DNA of 64,000 nt, from contig JAWKPF010000005.1 in NCBI GenBank assembly GCA_041390825.1, positions 1 to 64,000 on the forward strand, written 5' to 3'. The notes beneath the pieces are model-generated. The model saw only the letters and a program-made list of their open reading frames with translations. It was not told where the DNA came from and did no database searches. This stretch comes from Thermomicrobiales bacterium. GTDB taxonomy: Bacteria > Chloroflexota > Chloroflexia > Thermomicrobiales > UBA6265. Below, in pieces: positions 1 through 8,026 of this stretch (position 1 is its first letter; each line of letters begins with the position of its first letter). A program made the position numbers and the translations under genes.

Positions 1-99
1 TTCGACGAGATCTATGTCCACAATGTGAACCGGAATCAGGAACCGTTCATCAAGACGTATGGCGAGAAGGTGATTCCGAAGCTCAAGTGGTCGAAGTAG
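1..99 (+). CDS. F420-dependent LLM-class oxidoreductase, C-terminal end only
   Basis: Open at the left edge; only the last 32 codons are present, ending in TAG at 97-99. The tail (DEIYVHNV, then NQEPFIKTYGEKVIPKLK) matches the C-terminus of the F420-dependent glucose-6-phosphate-dehydrogenase-like branch of the luciferase-like monooxygenase superfamily, which normally ends with a 'vyvHqvGpdQegFf.fye.evlP' type helix. These enzymes pass hydride to or from coenzyme F420 in the cytoplasm. The substrate cannot be judged from this fragment. A strong terminator hairpin follows 47 bp after the stop, so this gene ends its transcript. Confidence 0.6.
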   Translation, partial: FDEIYVHNVNRNQEPFIKTYGEKVIPKLKWSK

Positions 100-146
100 C
101 GAAACGCCGTCGGCCGGCGGGCAACTAACTCACTCGTTCGATGGAG

Positions 147-177
147 CAGGCGGGGCATGGGCCCCGCCTGTCTTGTT
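147..177 (+). terminator. Rho-independent terminator
   Basis: Perfect 10-bp stem (147-156 with 161-170), loop ATGG, followed by the T-rich run TCTTGTT. It closes the transcript of the oxidoreductase ending at 99. Confidence 0.8.
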
Positions 178-490
178 GGCTGCCTTGGGTGGAGTGCCCA
201 CAGACTGCGCACGAAGATGGAACTCAGGCAAAGGTTCGCGGGTTCGCTATCTGCTATTCGGCTCAATCGCCCTGCAGATCGTCGAAGGCGCATTCTTTGG
301 AGTTCGGGAGGAATCCGCGCGGTGCGCGTGAATACGGATCAATCGGTGCGGTTTATTCCCCAGCCTCGAATTCTCATGTTCTTCTCATAAGTTCATCATC
401 ACCCGCCCTCCCGGCACGTCTATTGTGATCGTGGGCCGCGCGCGAGGCTCGAAGGTGAATAGGTGATGTAGCAGTAATGGAGCACACACA
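178..490. other. Gene-free spacer upstream of the methyltransferase
   Basis: About 310 bases with no convincing gene; short ORFs here have no recognisable protein character and overlap in several frames. It presumably holds the promoter of the methyltransferase at 491, but no -35/-10 pair stands out. Confidence 0.4.
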
Positions 491-1624
491 ATGTCTGCGG
501 AATTGTTCGATAGTCAACGGGCACAGAGCATCGCAATGAAGGTGCTGACCGATGCAACTGCCACGCAAATGGGGACATTGCACGCCATTGGGCAGCGGCT
601 CGGTTTGTTCGCGACAGTAGCAAGCGAGGGACCGCTGACGGCCCAGTCGCTGGCAACTGCGGCAGGAATCGATGAGCGCTACGCCATCGAATGGCTCGCT
701 GCTATGGCGTGCGACCGATTCCTGGACTACGAACCGGCTACACGTCAATTCTGGATGTCACCCGAGCAACAAGCGTGTCTTGTGGATCAAACCAACCCGT
801 TCTTTGTGGGGGGATTCGCCCTGCTCATGCCGGACTTCTGGAAGAACGTAGATCAGCTGCAACAAGCGTTTGTCACCGGCGGCGGGGTGCACCGGGAGAA
901 CTTCGGCGAGGAGTGGAATTGCGGTTTCGAGTTGGCCAGCGGTCCCGCCTTTGTGAACCGCCTGGTGCAAGAATGGCTTCCCGCGTTGCCCGGTGTCGTG
1001 TCGAAGCTACGCAATGGTGGATCCATGGCGGATGTCGGGTGCGGCAATGGCCGGGCGTTGATCGAGGTCGCGAAGGCCTTTCCAACTGCGCGCCTGGTCG
1101 GATTCGATGTGCATGCGCCGGTGTTGGAGCAGGCGCGCGCCAATGCGGAGATGGCGGACGTTGGCGATCGTATCACCTTCCTGCAAGGCGATGCGGCCAG
1201 CGGGATTCCAGGGAGCTTTGACCTCATCACGTGCCATGACGTGGTGCACGATCTGGCGCAACCGGTCCCGGCCATGACCGCCATTCGCAAGGCGCTCGCC
1301 CCTGGTGGAACGTTCTTTGTGCTGGAGTTCAATCTCTATAGCGACCTGGAGGACAACATCGCACATCCATTTGGGCTGGGAGCCTTTGGCTATTCGGCTA
1401 GTCTCAATTTCTGCATGACGACCGCGCTCGCGGAAGGCGGAGTTGGAACAGGGACATGCATGGGCGAGCGGCGCTTCCGCGCCTTCGCGGCGGAGGCCGG
1501 GTTCAGCAGGGTCGATCGCCTGGATATCCCGAACGATCCGCTGCACATCTTTTTCTCGCTTCGGGCAGAGCCGGAACGGTGGACTGAAGGCCGTCATGGA
1601 TGGCCGTACGCTGGCAAGTGGTAA
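491..1624 (+). CDS. SAM-dependent methyltransferase, winged-helix plus Rossmann (Rv2258c-like)
   Basis: 377 aa. The N-terminal ~95 residues form a winged-helix dimerisation/substrate domain (LGLFATVA, ATAAGIDERYAIEWLAAMA) like that of small-molecule O-methyltransferases and the mycobacterial Rv2258c family. The class I methyltransferase domain follows from about residue 175: motif I is ADVGCGNGRALIEVAKAFP, with an acidic residue after beta-2 (GFDVHAP) and a LITCHDVVHDL motif. The start at 491 is an ATG with GGAG about 10 bp upstream. The predicted role is methyl transfer from S-adenosylmethionine to a small molecule in the cytoplasm; the acceptor is unknown. The monooxygenase-fold gene starts 29 bp downstream and is probably co-transcribed, suggesting a small detoxification or secondary-metabolite unit. 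Confidence 0.85.
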   Translation: MSAELFDSQRAQSIAMKVLTDATATQMGTLHAIGQRLGLFATVASEGPLTAQSLATAAGIDERYAIEWLAAMACDRFLDYEPATRQFWMSPEQQACLVDQTNPFFVGGFALLMPDFWKNVDQLQQAFVTGGGVHRENFGEEWNCGFELASGPAFVNRLVQEWLPALPGVVSKLRNGGSMADVGCGNGRALIEVAKAFPTARLVGFDVHAPVLEQARANAEMADVGDRITFLQGDAASGIPGSFDLITCHDVVHDLAQPVPAMTAIRKALAPGGTFFVLEFNLYSDLEDNIAHPFGLGAFGYSASLNFCMTTALAEGGVGTGTCMGERRFRAFAAEAGFSRVDRLDIPNDPLHIFFSLRAEPERWTEGRHGWPYAGKW

Positions 1625-1653
1625 GTCGAAAAGCAAAGAGAGGCAATACGAAA

Positions 1654-1971
1654 ATGAACGTACTTGTGATTCGTTTCAGATTGGCTGGAATATCGGCGTC
1701 CGACTATTTGGCAATGACGGAGAAGGTGGCGCCTACGGTGGCGCAAGCGCCAGGTCTCGTGCAGAAGGCATGGCTCGCCAACGACGAAGACGGAGTCTAT
1801 GGAGGAGCCTACATCTTCACCGACCGCGAATCGATCGAGGCATATCTTGGCTCGGAGATCGGTCAAGGGATTCGCAACTCGGGACTCTTCGAGGATCTCT
1901 CGATAGAAGTGTTCGACACGATCGAACCCGCAACCTCGATTACGTTTCCCCACGAACTGGCCATCGCGTAG
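1654..1971 (+). CDS. YdhR/antibiotic-monooxygenase-like dimeric alpha/beta-barrel protein
   Basis: 105 aa. The chosen start is the ATG at 1654, preceded by AGAGAGG; the longer reading from 1600 overlaps the methyltransferase end. The sequence follows the ferredoxin-like pattern of YdhR-type putative monooxygenases: an initial strand (VLVIRFRLAGIS), the short helix DYLAMTEKVAPTVAQAPGL, then VQKAWLANDEDGVYGGAYIF and a C-terminal DRESIEAYL helix. Such proteins are small cytoplasmic dimers; some are cofactor-independent oxygenases, and many have no known substrate. It lies close behind the methyltransferase and ends at a long hairpin shared with the convergent regulator gene. Confidence 0.7.
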   Translation: MNVLVIRFRLAGISASDYLAMTEKVAPTVAQAPGLVQKAWLANDEDGVYGGAYIFTDRESIEAYLGSEIGQGIRNSGLFEDLSIEVFDTIEPATSITFPHELAIA

Positions 1972-1990
1972 CGGGTCAGTTATCCAATCG

Positions 1991-2025
1991 ATCGACCCGG
2001 AGCCCGTTCAGGGCTCCGGGTCGAT
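1991..2025. terminator. Bidirectional terminator-like hairpin between convergent genes
   Basis: Perfect 15-bp stem (1991-2005 with 2011-2025) and loop GTTCA. It lies between the stop of the monooxygenase gene (1971) and the stop of the minus-strand regulator (2029). No long T-tract follows on either strand, but stem length and placement fit a two-way terminator. Confidence 0.65.
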
Positions 2026-2028
2026 GCG

Positions 2029-3978
2029 CTAAGTCGGCGGGACGTAGCGATATCCGACCCCATGCGCGGTCTGGATCACGGCGCGTCGATCTCCGAGTTT
2101 CTGGCGGAGAGCGCGGATCACGACATCGACGACATTGCTCCCGCCGGCGTAGTCGATCCCCCAAACCTCCAGAAGGAGCTGATCGCGTGACACGACCTGA
2201 TTGGGCCGGTCGACGAGATAGCGCATGACCGCGTATTCCAGTCGCGAGAGTGTGATCTGCTGATCGTCCAGGCGGAGCGTGCGGGACGCAGCGTCGAGGA
2301 GGTCGTCCTCGCCGGCAAGTTCGAGAGCGAGATGCTGCCCGAGCCAGCCTTCGAACGATTCGGGTCCGAAGTCGAGTACAAGCGTATGGTGCACGATTCC
2401 GCCGAGATCGATATCACACGCAGGGACATGTCGGAACCCGAGATCGCCAAGCGACTGCAGGGCGAGGTCCAGATCGCGGACGACGACATACGTGCGGCCG
2501 AGCGCCGGCCGCATCTCCACGTAGAGTCGCTTGGCTTCGATCCAGGTAGCAGCCAGCGCCTCCGATGGCCGCTCGCCTCGTTGAGCGCCGAGCGCTTCAC
2601 GGCAAAAGATGGCGCGCTGATGATTGGGAAGCGGGTTGCGCCGCAAGTGACTCGACCAGACGGCGAGAATGGGATCGGATTGGCCGATATCGGGCGCAAG
2701 CATGTCCGAACGAGTGATAGCCATGCACCCTGCAACCGGTTCGGAAAGGGTGCGAACCGCGAAGAACATCTCGGGAGCGCGATCCAGCAGCGCGGAGATC
2801 GATTCGCCAGCGGCTCGGCCTCCGTGGCGAACAACGATCGACAGGATCTCGCCAGTGTCGGCGGCCTTGGCGGGTTCGACGATGGCTGTGGAGCTGTTGG
2901 TTGGAAAAAACCCCTCACGTAGGACGGGATTCTCGATCAGATACAGGAGATCAGCAGTCAGCCGCCAGAGATCCGAATGCTGCGCGGTGCGAAGCTCTCC
3001 CTTGAGGGCGTTCCATGCGGACCAGCGCAACGACCGGAATCGCTGAGGGTCGCTTGTGCGCAGGTGCCCGGCGATCGCGTTTTGCACCGCGTCGTTCAGA
3101 CCGAGACCGTCGACCCCGGAATCGACAAACGGAAGCTGGGAAAGCCATCGATAGGCAACCATCGGGTCGTGATGCGGCAGCAACGCCGCGAGCATCGGAC
3201 GAGTAGCGCGGCGCACCAAGGCCGCAGCCTCGAGAACGTCTCTATTCTCTGGATCGGGAAGCGTGTCCAGAAATCGGTGCGTGAGCGCCTCGACCGTGCG
3301 CGGTACGGTGGTCTCCGCAAGCTCGATTTCGCTGTGATTCGTACTGGCGCTCAGTGCGAGTTGGATTCCCAATGGATTTCCGCGCGTCAGGCGAGCGAGT
3401 GTGGTCGCAGCAGTATCGGTGAACCCTGCTTGACGAAAAATCGAACGGGTGGTTTCGCGGTCGAGCGGTCCGAGCTCCATCACCTCGATCAGCCCATGCC
3501 ATTCCATTGATGTGGTCCAACCGATGGAAGGTGGGAGTTGACTCACAAACACAATGCGCGCCGTTTCTGGCAGCGTGGGAACGAACTCCTGACGCAGCCA
3601 CGTCTCCAGCAAGCGAAAAGACTCGAATTCGTCGAGTATCAACACCACCGGTTGCTCGCTCTGCATGACGTGCGCAGACAAGCTGGCAGTGTCGGTGGCG
3701 TCGACCCCAAGCAGCGCGGAGACAGCATCGGCGAAGGCAGCCCGAGTCGGCGGTATCGATCGGCAGTCGATCCAAACAACCCTCGCGCCCGAAGTCCTCA
3801 GATCGTCCGCCGCGACTCGAGCGAGGGTCGTTTTCCCGATGCCTGTGATGCCGTGCAGGAACCAGACTGGCGCATGGCCCGGAGCGCACATGGCCGCCAG
3901 TCGCATGCGTTCGGAGTCGCGCCCGGCAAGCGAGCGGGCACGGTTCTCAGCGATGCGAGCGGCGATCGATTGGGTCAT
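2029..3978 (-). CDS. STAND-type ATPase transcriptional regulator with C-terminal OmpR-like DNA-binding domain
   Basis: 649 aa. An N-terminal NTPase domain carries Walker A GITGIGKT at residues 43-50 and a Walker B-like VVLILDEFESF around 110-120. A helical arm region follows (LARLTRGNPLGIQLAL is the usual STAND signature after the ATPase core). The last ~100 residues are a winged helix of the OmpR/PhoB C-terminal type (LSRLEYAVMRYLVDRPNQVV ... VVIRALRQKLGD ... TAHGVGYRYV). The order is reversed from SARP/AfsR activators, which carry DNA binding at the N-terminus. No receiver domain is seen, so the signal is probably sensed by the middle region through ATP-dependent oligomerisation. It is transcribed away from the FMN-riboswitch operon. 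Confidence 0.75.
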   Translation of the reverse strand: MTQSIAARIAENRARSLAGRDSERMRLAAMCAPGHAPVWFLHGITGIGKTTLARVAADDLRTSGARVVWIDCRSIPPTRAAFADAVSALLGVDATDTASLSAHVMQSEQPVVLILDEFESFRLLETWLRQEFVPTLPETARIVFVSQLPPSIGWTTSMEWHGLIEVMELGPLDRETTRSIFRQAGFTDTAATTLARLTRGNPLGIQLALSASTNHSEIELAETTVPRTVEALTHRFLDTLPDPENRDVLEAAALVRRATRPMLAALLPHHDPMVAYRWLSQLPFVDSGVDGLGLNDAVQNAIAGHLRTSDPQRFRSLRWSAWNALKGELRTAQHSDLWRLTADLLYLIENPVLREGFFPTNSSTAIVEPAKAADTGEILSIVVRHGGRAAGESISALLDRAPEMFFAVRTLSEPVAGCMAITRSDMLAPDIGQSDPILAVWSSHLRRNPLPNHQRAIFCREALGAQRGERPSEALAATWIEAKRLYVEMRPALGRTYVVVRDLDLALQSLGDLGFRHVPACDIDLGGIVHHTLVLDFGPESFEGWLGQHLALELAGEDDLLDAASRTLRLDDQQITLSRLEYAVMRYLVDRPNQVVSRDQLLLEVWGIDYAGGSNVVDVVIRALRQKLGDRRAVIQTAHGVGYRYVPPT

Positions 3979-4213
3979 CGGTCAAGTCGACACCTGCGCG
4001 TTCGACGAACAGTCTGGGATCAATCATACGGGGCCGCATGTGCACGATGGGCAGATTGATCGAGACAGTTGGGATGGCGACGACGGGCGCGCACAGAATT
4101 CTGGTCTCGAATCTATTGGAACGGTAGCAAGTCGACTCGAGCTCCAGAAGTCGCGCACCGAGCATAGCCCTCTAGCGTTTCGCAGGATCGTGCGATAGAC
4201 TTACGAGAAATAA

Positions 4214-4353
4214 GCCTTCGGGGTTTGGGTGAGGCCGCGTGCTATGACGGCCAAGTCCCGACCGGCGGTGAAAGCCCGCGAGCGGCTGGTTGCACCAGTT
4301 GCACGATCCGGTGAAATTCCGGAGCCGACGGTAGAGTCCGGATGGGAGAAGGC
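4214..4353 (+). promoter_or_regulatory. FMN riboswitch (RFN element)
   Basis: The aptamer core is essentially complete. P1 pairs GCCTTC (4214-4219) with GAAGGC (4348-4353). The conserved blocks appear in order: CTTCGGGG, GGGTGA, CCGACCGGCGGTGAAAGCCC, GATCCGGTGAAATTCCGG, AGCCGACGGTAGAGTCCGGA and TGGGAGAAGG. The second stem region carries an insertion of about 15 nt compared with typical members. A Rho-independent terminator follows 59 nt downstream, so FMN binding is expected to stop transcription. The first gene after the terminator is a peptide-type ABC permease, not rib biosynthesis genes or a known riboflavin transporter. Confidence 0.95.
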
Positions 4354-4411
4354 GCAATTGCGAGCCGGCGGTCCGCCTGGCTCGGTATTGCGAATCCCTT
4401 GAAATCGTTCC

Positions 4412-4443
4412 ACGCCCGACGGCCAGCCGTTGCGGGCGTTTTT
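4412..4443 (+). terminator. Riboswitch-controlled terminator
   Basis: Outer stem ACGCCCG (4412-4418) pairs with CGGGCGT (4433-4439); an inner ACGG/CCGT stem sits between them; the hairpin is followed by TTTTT (4439-4443). It lies between the FMN aptamer and the permease start at 4497 and is the likely expression platform. Confidence 0.85.
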
Positions 4444-4496
4444 GTTGCCCCGCGGATGGCCGAAGGCGCGCGTGGCGATTCCGAAGGCATCGTCGT

Positions 4497-5486
4497 ATGC
4501 CAGCGCGAATGGATATGCCATTCGACGCCCAATGGAATCGCTCGCAGATGGCGCGATCGCTTGCAACTCGAATCCTGTACACGGTGCTCGTGGTGGCGAC
4601 TGCCATGAGCATCGTCTTCCTGATGTTGCAGCTTTCCGGCGACCCGGCCGATGCGTTGATTCCGCCCGGGAGCGATCCGGCCGATGTAGCCGCGCTGCGC
4701 GCCAAGTTCGGGCTGGACGAGTCGCTGCCGGAGCAGTATCTCGACTACATGCGGCATGCGGCCGTGGGCGATTTCGGGACTTCATGGCGCACGCAGCAAC
4801 CGGCCATGGCGTTGGTGCTGGAACGCCTCGGCGCGACATTGGTTCTGACCGGCACGGCATTCCTCCTTTCGCTCATCATCGCGATTCCGCTTGGAGTGCT
4901 GGCGGGATCGCGCAGCAGTCGCCCGATCGGCTGGTTGGCCAGCGGTGTCGGCGTGCTGGGACAAGCGTTTCCCGCCTTTTGGCTGGGCACGGTGTTGATC
5001 CTGTTGTTCAGCGTGCGGCTTGGATGGTTGCCATCGTCTGGCCGGAGTGGTTTCGACTCACTGATCTTGCCAGCGTTGGCGCTGGCCGCGTTCCCCACCG
5101 CAACCCTGATGCGCATCGTGCGGGTATCGGTGGCGGATGTGGCGCGTGCGGACTATGTGCGCACGGCGAACGCGAAAGGTCTTCCGGGGAGAGCTGTGCT
5201 TTGGCGGCATATCGCGCGAAACGCGTTGTTGCCGACGATCGCCTATGCGGGACTCGTTGGCGGATTCCTGGTTGCCGGGGCGATTGCGGTCGAAGTCGTC
5301 TTCGCCTGGCCGGGCATTGGACAACTCGCGATGCAATCGGTCGCCAGCCGGGACCTGCCGGTCATTCAGGCGTTCGTGGCAGTGGTTGCCGTGCTGATCG
5401 TGCTGGCGAATCTCGCGGCCGATGCTGTTGCCCTGGCAGTCGATCCTCGCTTGCGGGAAGCGGCGGTCTCGGGGGCATTCCAATGA
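4497..5486 (+). CDS. ABC transporter permease, DppB/OppB type
   Basis: 329 aa from ATG 4497 (AAGG upstream). A second ATG at 4548 would give the more usual family N-terminus MARSLATRILYTVL and is possible. About six membrane segments: TM1 at residues 21-45, then the periplasmic loop (LSGDPADALIPPG, LGLDESLPEQYL-type) typical of peptide/nickel permeases, and five further TMs. The cytoplasmic EAA loop is visible as TANAKGLPGRAVLWRHIARN. It is the first gene after the FMN riboswitch and overlaps the next permease by 4 bp (ATGA). No ATP-binding subunit is encoded in the operon, so an ATPase from elsewhere must serve it. Family placement is firm; the substrate is unknown, and a flavin-related substrate is an inference from the riboswitch. 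Confidence 0.88.
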   Translation: MPARMDMPFDAQWNRSQMARSLATRILYTVLVVATAMSIVFLMLQLSGDPADALIPPGSDPADVAALRAKFGLDESLPEQYLDYMRHAAVGDFGTSWRTQQPAMALVLERLGATLVLTGTAFLLSLIIAIPLGVLAGSRSSRPIGWLASGVGVLGQAFPAFWLGTVLILLFSVRLGWLPSSGRSGFDSLILPALALAAFPTATLMRIVRVSVADVARADYVRTANAKGLPGRAVLWRHIARNALLPTIAYAGLVGGFLVAGAIAVEVVFAWPGIGQLAMQSVASRDLPVIQAFVAVVAVLIVLANLAADAVALAVDPRLREAAVSGAFQ

Positions 5487-6388
5487 TGCCCACCAATGCC
5501 ATGCGGCCGGCGTTCGCGCGATCCGACGCTCCCGTCGCGGCGGACGAACCCAGGCGGAGGCGCGCGCTGCCGCGCTATCCGGCGGGAGCCTGGGTTGGAC
5601 TCGCGATCGTTGCGCTGTTGACGATCCTGGCATTGTTCGGACCGATGGTTGCAGGCGACCCAGACAAACAGGTATTGCGCGATCGGCTCGCGCCTCTGGC
5701 TTTCTTCGGGGGAACCTGGGAGCATCCGTTGGGAACCGATCAACTCGGACGTGACCAATTGGCGCGCGTGCTTGCCGGTTGCCGGATCACGCTGTTCTTG
5801 TCAGTGGCGGTCTCGCTCGCATCCCTCGTCATCGGCACACTGCTCGGTCTGCTGGGCGGACTACGACCTGGGCGCATCGACCGCGTGATTGGATTCATGG
5901 TCGATGTCCAGATCGCGCTGCCGGTGGTGGTGGTTGCCATTGCGGCGTCCGCATTGTTCGACCCTGGTTTTTTACTGGTCTTCCTGGTGCTGCTTTCGAC
6001 CGGATGGGTTGCGTATCAGCGCGTTGTGCGGTTGCAAGCGCGTGCGTTGGGTCAGACGCAGTTTGTCGAAGCGAGCCGATCGATCGGCGGGAGCCGACTC
6101 TGGATTATTCGGCGGCACGTGCTTCCGAACCTGGCCGGCACGGTCGCGGTCCTGGCGACGCAGCAGATGGCGGCGGTGATCCTGTTCGAGGCGGCGTTGA
6201 GCTATCTCGGTCTGGGGATGCCAGTCGACGCTATCACCTGGGGACGCATGGTGGCCGATGGACGCGAAACGATGCTCACCGCCTGGTGGGTGCCGGTCGT
6301 GCCAGGGTGCTTCATCGCGCTAGCCGTACTTGGATTTCATTTGATCGGCGAATGGTTTGGAACGCGGCAGGCGGCGCCGCTTTTGTAA
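5483..6388 (+). CDS. ABC transporter permease, DppC/OppC type
   Basis: 301 aa. The start is the ATG inside the overlapping ATGATG at 5483, coupled to the upstream permease. It has a Pro/Arg-rich cytoplasmic N-terminus, TM1 (VGLAIVALLTILALFG), then HPLGTDQLGRDQLARVLAG, the hallmark of the DppC/OppC half. Five more TMs follow, and the EAA loop reads EASRSIGGSRLWIIRRHVLP. The C-terminal signature SYLGLGMPVDAITWGRMVADG is intact. It is the partner of the upstream permease in one heterodimeric inner-membrane channel. A much longer reading of the same frame exists upstream but lies over the first permease and is not real. Confidence 0.88.
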   Translation: MMPTNAMRPAFARSDAPVAADEPRRRRALPRYPAGAWVGLAIVALLTILALFGPMVAGDPDKQVLRDRLAPLAFFGGTWEHPLGTDQLGRDQLARVLAGCRITLFLSVAVSLASLVIGTLLGLLGGLRPGRIDRVIGFMVDVQIALPVVVVAIAASALFDPGFLLVFLVLLSTGWVAYQRVVRLQARALGQTQFVEASRSIGGSRLWIIRRHVLPNLAGTVAVLATQQMAAVILFEAALSYLGLGMPVDAITWGRMVADGRETMLTAWWVPVVPGCFIALAVLGFHLIGEWFGTRQAAPLL

Positions 6389-6407
6389 TCGACGAAAGGA
6401 ACGAACT

Positions 6408-7979
6408 ATGGGTGAACATTGGATACGAACAGTCGACGATTGGAACCTGAACCGGCGACAGTTGCTCGGGGCGCTGGGAATGGGGCTGGGAGCGGCCGTG
6501 CTCACGCAAACCCGCGTGTCGGCGCAAACCCCGGAAGCCTCAGCCATTGCCCGGTCGGCCTCGCTGACCATCGACCTCAGCTCGGAGCCGGACACCCTCG
6601 ACCCAGCCCTTACCTATGCACCGACTGGATGGTCGATCGTGCATTCGGTGTACGACTCGCTGCTGCAATTCGACAATGATGGCAATCTGGAGCTGTTGCT
6701 GGCCGAGCGATGGGAATGGACCTCGCCAACGACCATCGCTGTCACGCTGCGACCCGGCATCACCTTCCACAATGGCGAGCCGTTGACCAGCGCCGCGGTG
6801 AAGTTCTCGCTCGAGCATCTGACCGCGGAGGAAACCGCGTCGCAGGTGCGCGCGAACTTCGCCGTCATCGAATCGTTGACCGAAATCGACGAACTCAACT
6901 TCGAGTTGACGCTCTCGCAGCCGGCTCCCTGGTTGCCAGCGCAAGTAGCCGCCTGGTTGGCCGTGCTGCCGCCGGAGTATGCGGCCAGCAATGACTTTGC
7001 CCGCAACCCGGTCGGAACCGGACCGTATGTGTTCGGCGGGTGGTCGGCAGGCGAGGAGATCGCGCTCACTGCCAACGAGCACTACTTCACCGACAGCCCC
7101 AAAGGCGTTCCGATTGCCGATGCGGTGGCCTATCGCTTCGTGCCGGACGCCACGACGCGGGTGGCCGATCTGCTGTCAGGGAACGCGCAGCTCGTGCAGG
7201 GTGTGCCGGTCGATCAGGTGAGCGCGGTCGAAGACGGCGGCCAACAGGTGATTGCGCAGCAGGTTTCGGGGAGCGTTTTCGTGCGCGTGCCGAATACGGT
7301 CGAACCGTTCACCGATCCGCAAGTGCGTGCGGCGCTGAACTTCGCGGTGGATGTGCCGGCCATTGTCGACGCATTGCTTGGTGGGAATGGCGCGCCACTG
7401 GCGAATGTCTTCGTGCCGAGCAGCATGGGTTATGACGCGAATCTGTCACCCTATGCCTACGATCCCGACATGGCGAAGGAGCTGCTGGCGGCTGCCGGGT
7501 ATCCCGACGGTTTTTCGACCACGATGGATGTTTCCGCCACCGAGCGCCTGGATATTGCGCAGGCGGTTGCCGGGATGCTGGGGGAAGTCGGCATCGAGGT
7601 CGAGGTCACGCAAAAGGAACTGGCAGTCTTCAATGCGCCCGATCAATGGAGTGGCGCGGCCGCCGATGCCGCCGACTTGCGCCTGATTTCGTGGCGTCCG
7701 TTGTTCGATCCCTACACGCTGCTGAGTTTGATGTTTTCCAACACCGGGTTTCTCTCCCGATTCGATGATCCCACGACACAGGAACTCATCGACCGGTTTG
7801 CCAACGAGCCCGATCCAGCGCTGCGCGCTTCGATCGGTAGGGAACTGGGCAAGGAGATGCACGACAATCCAGCCGCGATCTATCTCTATGACCTGACCGC
7901 GATCTACGGTGTGGCCGAGGGTACGCCCCCTTGGTCGCCGCGGGCAGATGAGTATCTGATCGCCACGTATCGCGGTTGA
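6408..7979 (+). CDS. ABC transporter substrate-binding protein, SBP_bac_5 family, Tat-exported
   Basis: 523 aa. ATG 6408 follows GAAAGGA by about 8 bp. The signal region has a twin-arginine motif (LNRRQLLGALGMGLGAAVL) ending near RVSAQ, so export is probably by Tat, already folded. The mature part follows the peptide/nickel binding-protein family: LSSEPDTLDPALTY, VYDSLLQFDNDGNLELLLAE, VTLRPGITFHNGEPLTSAAV, NPVGTGPYVF, and the C-terminal AINFAVD-like VRAALNFAVDVPAIVDALLGG. It should capture the ligand outside the membrane for the two upstream permeases. Members of this family bind peptides, nickel chelates, haem, sugars and other small molecules. The FMN riboswitch in front suggests a flavin or flavin-related ligand, which is inference only. 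Confidence 0.88.
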   Translation: MGEHWIRTVDDWNLNRRQLLGALGMGLGAAVLTQTRVSAQTPEASAIARSASLTIDLSSEPDTLDPALTYAPTGWSIVHSVYDSLLQFDNDGNLELLLAERWEWTSPTTIAVTLRPGITFHNGEPLTSAAVKFSLEHLTAEETASQVRANFAVIESLTEIDELNFELTLSQPAPWLPAQVAAWLAVLPPEYAASNDFARNPVGTGPYVFGGWSAGEEIALTANEHYFTDSPKGVPIADAVAYRFVPDATTRVADLLSGNAQLVQGVPVDQVSAVEDGGQQVIAQQVSGSVFVRVPNTVEPFTDPQVRAALNFAVDVPAIVDALLGGNGAPLANVFVPSSMGYDANLSPYAYDPDMAKELLAAAGYPDGFSTTMDVSATERLDIAQAVAGMLGEVGIEVEVTQKELAVFNAPDQWSGAAADAADLRLISWRPLFDPYTLLSLMFSNTGFLSRFDDPTTQELIDRFANEPDPALRASIGRELGKEMHDNPAAIYLYDLTAIYGVAEGTPPWSPRADEYLIATYRG

Positions 7980-8026
7980 TCGATCTCGCCGGGAGCTTGT
8001 GCTCAGAACAGGACGTTGGAGCGAAT

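Noticed and set aside
4172..4860. Several minus-strand ORFs over the FMN leader and first permease
   Set aside because: Arg/Pro-rich shadows; they cover the riboswitch and terminator and share no family features.
4430..5482. Upstream part of a 652-codon frame ending in the second permease
   Set aside because: It overlaps the first permease in another frame; the DppC-type protein starts at 5483 with an ATGA overlap and family-like length.
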